Origin: Colwellia sp. RSH04
GTDB lineage: Bacteria; Pseudomonadota; Gammaproteobacteria; Enterobacterales; Alteromonadaceae
Direction of reading: 5' to 3'
Assembly: GCF_003545765.1 (NCBI RefSeq)
Contig: NZ_QXIO01000006.1
Location: 186,001 to 250,000, forward strand
Length of the DNA stretch: 64,000 nt
Notes under the pieces: generated by a model
The model's input: the letters and a program-made list of their open reading frames with translations, nothing else
Told to the model about the DNA's origin: nothing
The model's database searches: none
In this document: positions 59,511-64,000 of the stretch, piece after piece
Layout of the letters: each line of letters opens with the position of its first letter
Numbering within the stretch: position 1 is the stretch's first letter
Program-made: the position numbers and the translations under genes

Positions 59511-59915
59511 TTAAAAACGGTATCGTACGCCAATACTAAAATCTGCGCTAAAGTTGGTATCACTATTTTTACCGTGGTCAAAGTCTAACTCAGGCTGAAA
59601 TTGTAAGTAACCATCCCATTTAGAATCAAAAGCCATGTTTAACCCAAGTGGAAGCCGAACCCCTACACCATGATCCCAGCCAAGAAAAGCACCGCCAGCT
59701 ACATACCAATTAAAAGGCGTATCTTCATTGAAGCTTCCTCGTTTGAATATGTAATCACCAGCAATACCATCATTACCAACAAACGCATTAATATTATTAA
59801 ACTGTGCTGTAACGCCAAACCCTTGGTCAAAGCCAAGCCCTACTTTTACTGATGCGTTAGCTGCACTTGAGATTAATAAACTTGTAGTTACAAGGGCTAA
59901 TAATTTTTTTTTCAT
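59511..59915 (-). CDS. Small outer-membrane beta-barrel-like protein
   Basis: A 134-residue protein with a signal peptide (LLALVTTSLLISSAANA). Alternating hydrophobic strands rich in Gly and aromatics follow (VKVGLGFDQGFGVTAQF, WYVAGGAFLGWDHGVGVRLP, WDGYLQFQPELDFD), ending in the terminal-Phe strand FSIGVRYRF. This suggests a small 8-stranded barrel in the outer membrane, similar in character to BAPKO-type or OmpW-like proteins. The function is unknown. It lies between a MITE-like element and btuB on the btuB strand. Confidence 0.75.
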   Translation of the reverse strand: MKKKLLALVTTSLLISSAANASVKVGLGFDQGFGVTAQFNNINAFVGNDGIAGDYIFKRGSFNEDTPFNWYVAGGAFLGWDHGVGVRLPLGLNMAFDSKWDGYLQFQPELDFDHGKNSDTNFSADFSIGVRYRF

Positions 59916-60017
59916 GATTTTTCCAAACTAAATAAAGGAATGGTTAATTTCTTATCATTTTAAAGTACTTAATCTATTACTAACACAGAAAATATACTAG
60001 ATAATGCATCCATATCA

Positions 60018-60043
60018 AAAGGCAGCTCAATTGAGCTGCCTTT
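60018..60043. terminator. Perfect 26-bp palindrome after btuB (probable terminator)
   Basis: The arms AAAGGCAGCTCAA and TTGAGCTGCCTTT meet without a spacer, with T-runs of three or four on either side. It lies 52 bases after the btuB stop and before the barrel-protein gene on the same strand. Confidence 0.7.
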
Positions 60044-60095
60044 GTTTGCCTAACCTTATTTATTAATCGCCTTATTTTTTTACTCTTTTAATCCA

Positions 60096-61937
60096 TTAAA
60101 AAGTATAGGTCGCCATTAATTGATAATTAATACCGTCAGTTAGATAATGCTCTGCGACTGTGTACTCTTTATCGAACAGATTGTTAATTTTACCTATTAC
60201 TGAAAGCTTATTTGTAAATTCATAGCTCAACGTGAGGTTAGTTAATAGTACCGAGTTTAACGTCACTGTACTGTACTTATTGTCTTCACTTTTACCGCGA
60301 TAATCTAAAATAGCATTCGCTGTTAACGCATCTACTTGATAAGCCAATGTATAGGTAGCACTCACTTTGGGGCGACGAAGTAACTGTTTTCCTGTTGATT
60401 CATCTTCTGTTTCTACATAAGCGGCTGCCAGCTGATGAGAGAAGTCGCCTGTTTCCAAAATAGCGGTTAAATCAATACCTTGTGCTGTAGCACTGTCAAC
60501 GTTTGCCGGAAACCAGTTGCCTTCCTTATTTGGCGCCCAAGCGATTAAGTTTTTAATTTCGCTATCATAAATACTTACCTCAACACTACCTAAGTCAAAG
60601 TGGTTGCGAATGAGTAATTCTGTACTTTCAACTTCTTCTGGTGCTAAATCAGGGTTCCCTGAACCTGGCCAATATAAATCATTAAAGGTAGGTGCTTTAA
60701 AACCTGTGCTTTGGCTAAGGCTAATTAACCAATCATCGTTTAGTTGATACCCTGCAGATAAGTTATACGTGACTTCATTATCTAGCCCGTCAATATTGTC
60801 ACTTCGAACCGCCGCTTCTAGAAGGAATGATTCTACTTGATGACGTCCTTGCACAAAAAATGCTTTGGTTTGACGACTGTCTTTATCATATTCAGAGCCA
60901 GAATTAGAAACACGCTCTTTAAACCAATCAAACCCTGCGCTAACGCTTGTTTTTTCATTTAAGCTATATTGAGCTAATAACGCCAACTGATCACGTTTAG
61001 TGGTAATTTCATTAACCACTTTAGGGCTTATATTACCAGCAAAAGTACCGCCTTGATCTTGAGACGTTGATAAAGAAGTATCAATAAAAAGCTGCTGAGT
61101 TTCATAAACGCCACCCAATTTTACTGAGTAGTTTTCATGTTCATTTTCATCAGCACCACCGTATTGATTATCATATTGTGAGCCACCTTGTTCATAACGA
61201 GAGACTAAGTTTAACGAGTACTCTTCAGTTAATTCACTTCGACCATTAATACTAAAAGATTGACGTTCATAACCATCTTTATCTTCTTGCCCAGAGAAAT
61301 CACTGGCATTAAAGCCATCACTTTCTTCTAATGCACCTGCAATAGTAAGTGAATGCTTTTCGTTGCCAAAACCTGCAGCCGCTTCTGTTTTCCAGTATCC
61401 ATGACTACCAAACCCAGCACTGATAAATCCTTCACCCGATTGTAATTTTTTAGTGAATATTTGAATGACACCACCAATAGCATCAGATCCCCAAAGTGCG
61501 CCACGAGGTCCTTTTACTATTTCAATACGATCAATCAATGCAACCGACATTGAAGCAAAACTTGTTGTGCCTAACGTCGCAGAGCCTACTCTTACACCGT
61601 CAACCAATACCAAGGTATGATTACCGTTAGTACCACGCATAAACACTGATGATGATTGACCTGCACCACCTAAATTGGTAACGGTTACACCTGCAACAGT
61701 GTTAAGTAATTCAGTAATGTTTTGTGGTTGAATCGCTTTAATTTCATTTTGACCGATAACTTGCGTCGCTGACAGTGCTAAAAACTGCTCTTGTTGCGAA
61801 CGGTTAGCCGTGACAATAATTTGTTCTAGGTCTGCTTCAACATGAGCTTCTGTTTCAGCTTGTGCATACGCCGTTGAAGAAAGTACTGCTGTTGCCACAG
61901 CAACGTGTATAAGTGTTTTATTAAATATAGTTTTCAT
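60096..61937 (-). CDS. btuB: TonB-dependent vitamin B12 receptor BtuB
   Basis: A 613-residue outer-membrane receptor (E. coli BtuB 614 with signal). It has a signal peptide (HVAVATAVLSSTAYA) and a TonB box in EQIIVTANR. The plug domain has SSSVFMRGTNGNHTLVLVDGVRVG and IEIVKGPRGALWGSDAIGGVI, and the barrel ends INYQLMATYTF. The cobalamin riboswitch in front and btuF/cobQ behind fix the substrate as B12 or a corrinoid. I start at 61937 with AGAGG upstream; the longer ORF to 62042 runs back through the riboswitch region. Confidence 0.95.
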   Translation of the reverse strand: MKTIFNKTLIHVAVATAVLSSTAYAQAETEAHVEADLEQIIVTANRSQQEQFLALSATQVIGQNEIKAIQPQNITELLNTVAGVTVTNLGGAGQSSSVFMRGTNGNHTLVLVDGVRVGSATLGTTSFASMSVALIDRIEIVKGPRGALWGSDAIGGVIQIFTKKLQSGEGFISAGFGSHGYWKTEAAAGFGNEKHSLTIAGALEESDGFNASDFSGQEDKDGYERQSFSINGRSELTEEYSLNLVSRYEQGGSQYDNQYGGADENEHENYSVKLGGVYETQQLFIDTSLSTSQDQGGTFAGNISPKVVNEITTKRDQLALLAQYSLNEKTSVSAGFDWFKERVSNSGSEYDKDSRQTKAFFVQGRHQVESFLLEAAVRSDNIDGLDNEVTYNLSAGYQLNDDWLISLSQSTGFKAPTFNDLYWPGSGNPDLAPEEVESTELLIRNHFDLGSVEVSIYDSEIKNLIAWAPNKEGNWFPANVDSATAQGIDLTAILETGDFSHQLAAAYVETEDESTGKQLLRRPKVSATYTLAYQVDALTANAILDYRGKSEDNKYSTVTLNSVLLTNLTLSYEFTNKLSVIGKINNLFDKEYTVAEHYLTDGINYQLMATYTF

Positions 61938-61973
61938 ATGACCTCTCGCTATGACGCCCTCCGCATCATGTTG

Positions 61974-62006
61974 ACTACTGAGTTGTATTGTTAAAAACTC
62001 AGTAGT
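61974..62006 (-). promoter_or_regulatory. Expression-platform hairpin between the cobalamin aptamer and btuB
   Basis: An 11-bp perfect stem (ACTACTGAGTT / AACTCAGTAGT) with an 11-base loop lies just after the aptamer and 37 bases before the btuB start. No T-run follows, so it is not a terminator. A second small hairpin, TGATGC-GGAGG-GCGTCA, lies between it and the ribosome site, pointing to translational control. Confidence 0.65.
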
Positions 62007-62011
62007 AATGA

Positions 62012-62115
62012 GATAGGCATGAAGTGTCGGACTTAAATACATAATATTGATACGCTGTATTATTACCGTTGCGGGGGCAGTATCTAATTTTCATAGATTT
62101 CCCTCAGTACCTATC
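62012..62115 (-). ncRNA. Cobalamin riboswitch aptamer upstream of btuB
   Basis: On the minus strand the conserved core is present: GATAGG (P1, 62110-62115), GGT, GAGGGAAATC, then ACTGCCCCCGCAACGGTAA (62066-62081 covers the core of it), AAGTCCGACACTTCATG and CCTATC closing P1 (62012-62017). The strings GGGAA, ACTGCCCCCGCAACGG and AGTCCG...GCC are hallmark sequences of cobalamin riboswitches. It is short, about 104 bases. It would turn down btuB when B12 is plentiful. Confidence 0.9.
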
Positions 62116-62160
62116 AAAGTTAAATGGTATTAGTACCATTCATTCGCTTGTTTGATGCGT

Positions 62161-62991
62161 TTATCGAAACGCATCAATTTTTTTACACATGTCTTCAATA
62201 CCGTCTAACATACGTGTACTGAATCGATGCATTAAATCGGCATTAACCCCAATAAATCGTTGATGTTTTACTGCCGGAATTTCTTGCCACTTTTGCCAAT
62301 TAATCACGGGTTGTACTTGATTCGACTTCTCATCGGGTAAAATAATCAATTCGGGTTGAGCAACAATGACATTCTCTATGCTTATTTGAGGGTATGGAGT
62401 CGGATTATTAGCAAAGACATTCTGTCCTTGGCATACTTCAATCAATTGATTTATTAAGGTGTCTTTATTAATAGTGCGCATTGGCTCTGGCCATAGCTGA
62501 TAAAACACTTTCATCGGGGCAATATTGGCATGTTGCTGGCGTAGCGCTGCTAACCTTTTCAAATAACCACTTGCAACAGTTTCGGCTTGAGCTTCATAGC
62601 CAGTATGTTTTCCTAATTTACGCAGCTCTCTGGCAACATCTTCAATTTTTCCCGGCTCACTGTAGATAATGTTTAAACCCATTTTCTCCATTTGTTCGAT
62701 GTCTGATGCTTTATTGCCTGACTGCCAAACAATAACTAAGTCAGGTTTTAAGGCTAATATTTTCTCAATTTGAATACCGTGATAACCACCAATGCGTGGA
62801 ATTTTTAATGCCGCTTCAGGGTAATCTGCATAATCTACTGTGCCAACAATGTGCTCGCCTGCACCAATATCAAAAAGCATCTCTACAATATGTGGTGCTA
62901 GTGCGACAATGCGTTGTTTCTCTGCTTGAACGGTAAAAGCACTCAATAACATGCAAACCGATAATACCCAGCGCGTTAAACTCATCTTCAT
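62161..62991 (-). CDS. btuF: Cobalamin-binding periplasmic protein BtuF
   Basis: A 276-residue ABC-type solute receptor with a signal peptide ([13 protein letters not shown], cleavage near residue 23). The class III fold reads [54 protein letters not shown], and [37 protein letters not shown]. It hands B12 to the BtuCD permease, whose genes are not in the window. Its start overlaps cobQ by four bases (ATGA), and btuB follows after the riboswitch. Confidence 0.94.
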   Translation of the reverse strand: MKMSLTRWVLSVCMLLSAFTVQAEKQRIVALAPHIVEMLFDIGAGEHIVGTVDYADYPEAALKIPRIGGYHGIQIEKILALKPDLVIVWQSGNKASDIEQMEKMGLNIIYSEPGKIEDVARELRKLGKHTGYEAQAETVASGYLKRLAALRQQHANIAPMKVFYQLWPEPMRTINKDTLINQLIEVCQGQNVFANNPTPYPQISIENVIVAQPELIILPDEKSNQVQPVINWQKWQEIPAVKHQRFIGVNADLMHRFSTRMLDGIEDMCKKIDAFR

Positions 62992-64000
62992 GTTTTCACC
63001 TTTTCATTATGAGCATTACTTACAGTCGAAATACCTGATTGTAGAATGCGCTCAATTTCATCCATTTTTAAATGCTGCTGACAAACATCGGCTAAACGCG
63101 TTAATTGCACTTCGCGGTGCTGATTAATATCAATCGTTGTTTGTACGCCATGTTGTTCATTCACCCAATTCAAAACTGCGTTTGTTACGTCACTGTGATC
63201 AAACAAGCCATGTAAATAAGTCGCAGCTATTTGATTATCTGCTGAGACAAAGCCATCAATACCGCCAACCTCAGTCGATAACTCACGTATAAGTGGCTTA
63301 TCAAGCGCTTTACCTTGAGATTGACCACAATGAATTTCATAACCATGAACATCGCACTCAATGCCCATTAAGGTTAATTTTCCTGATACCTGTGTTAGCG
63401 TTTTTTCTGTGGTTAATGTTGTCGTAAAGTCAGCCAAAGCTAAGCCTGTAATAGCACTTTCGCCAGCTTCCTGCCTTGTTGATTCTATTTCATGTGGGTC
63501 ATATATTTTTTGTCCTAGCATTTGCAAGCCACCACAAATGCCAAGTACTTTGCCGCCATAACGTAAATGACGATTAATATCTGCTTGCCAACCTTGTGAT
63601 TTTAAATAGGCTAAGTCGGCAATGACGTTTTTACTGCCCGGTATAATAATTAAATCACAATGGGTTATTTGCTCACCCATTTTTACATAGGTTAAATCAA
63701 TTTCAGGGTTAAGGCGTAAGGCATCAAAATCAGTGTGATTACTGATATGAGGGAGCAACGGAATGTTAATTGAAATTTTGCTTTGACCAACGTTATTGTC
63801 GATAGCGATTGCATCTTCAGCATCAAGGGCTAAGTCATGTAAATAAGGTAATACACCAAGTACAGGCTTACCTGTACGCTGTTCAAGCCACGTTAAGCCT
63901 GACTCAAGTAATGTTATATCGCCACGAAAACGGTTAATAATAAAGCCTTTTACGCGCGCCTGCTCAGATGCTGATAACAATTCAAGGGTGCCGACAAGAT
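62988..64000 (-). CDS. cobQ: Cobyric acid synthase CobQ (partial, N-terminus beyond window)
   Basis: Amidates adenosylcobyrinic acid a,c-diamide at four positions. The frame is open to the window edge (...[25 protein letters not shown]), so the N-terminal ATPase part lies outside; an apparent internal TTG start at 63980 is only a Leu codon. The C-terminal glutaminase has the nucleophile Cys in [13 protein letters not shown] and a catalytic His in [11 protein letters not shown]. It overlaps btuF by four bases. Confidence 0.95.
   Translation of the reverse strand, partial: LVGTLELLSASEQARVKGFIINRFRGDITLLESGLTWLEQRTGKPVLGVLPYLHDLALDAEDAIAIDNNVGQSKISINIPLLPHISNHTDFDALRLNPEIDLTYVKMGEQITHCDLIIIPGSKNVIADLAYLKSQGWQADINRHLRYGGKVLGICGGLQMLGQKIYDPHEIESTRQEAGESAITGLALADFTTTLTTEKTLTQVSGKLTLMGIECDVHGYEIHCGQSQGKALDKPLIRELSTEVGGIDGFVSADNQIAATYLHGLFDHSDVTNAVLNWVNEQHGVQTTIDINQHREVQLTRLADVCQQHLKMDEIERILQSGISTVSNAHNEKVKT

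Noticed and set aside
61938-62042. N-terminal extension of BtuB
   Set aside because: It lies in the riboswitch and its expression platform; the ATG at 61937 gives a proper signal peptide.
63980-64000. Apparent start of cobQ at 63980
   Set aside because: The frame stays open to the window edge and the upstream residues (LVGTLEL) match CobQ, so the gene is cut by the window instead.

Overview
The window is a low-GC gammaproteobacterial chromosome segment whose gene content and order point to the Alteromonadales, most likely Colwelliaceae (Colwellia or Thalassotalea-like). Gene blocks familiar from E. coli and Shewanella are present in conserved order, but with local losses and insertions. No rRNA, tRNA, CRISPR array, prophage or complete insertion sequence is visible.

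Region 1 to 10.9 kb: on the minus strand lie lptM, dapF, a DUF484 gene, a yigB-like phosphatase gene, uvrD and a truncated two-receiver diguanylate cyclase gene. On the plus strand lie cyaY, hemC, hemD, hemX and hemY. This is the E. coli cyaA/hemCD and dapF/uvrD neighbourhood without cyaA and xerC. A LexA-type box overlaps a near-consensus promoter before uvrD.

Region 11 to 24.4 kb: an M16 metallopeptidase lipoprotein, a short-chain dehydrogenase lacking the usual catalytic Tyr, ubiD-fre, rho, trxA, rhlB and a short Ppx/GppA protein. These are followed by a small membrane protein, a TetR regulator divergent from a glutathione transferase gene with a palindromic operator between them, and hemB.

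Region 24.4 to 34.9 kb: a probable tatA-tatB-tatC-(unknown)-tatD-diguanylate cyclase-hemB operon, then rpoH, ftsX, ftsE and ftsY on the minus strand, divergent from rsmD and a metallo-hydrolase gene. FtsY carries a 17-copy Pro-Glu repeat encoded by a nearly pure hexanucleotide tract.

Region 34.9 to 53.1 kb is more accessory: a class C beta-lactamase-like serine hydrolase, yjaG, a long coiled-coil protein, a SapC-family protein, a small secreted protein with an Omp85-like barrel, HU, a sulfotransferase gene overlapping an Asp/Asn beta-hydroxylase-like gene, a TPR-sulfotransferase, a UbiA-family prenyltransferase, a secreted matrixin-like protease with a C-terminal sorting-like tail, and tamA-tamB.

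Region 53.2 to 64 kb is a cobalamin locus: cobO on one strand, and cobC-type phosphatase, cbiB and cobD-type decarboxylase genes on the other. An SLC13-type permease, a MITE-like element and a small barrel protein follow. Last come btuB under a compact cobalamin riboswitch, btuF and cobQ (cut by the window edge). Together they would import B12 and corrinoids across the outer membrane, adenosylate them and attach the aminopropanol arm. btuCD and cobUST are not in the window.
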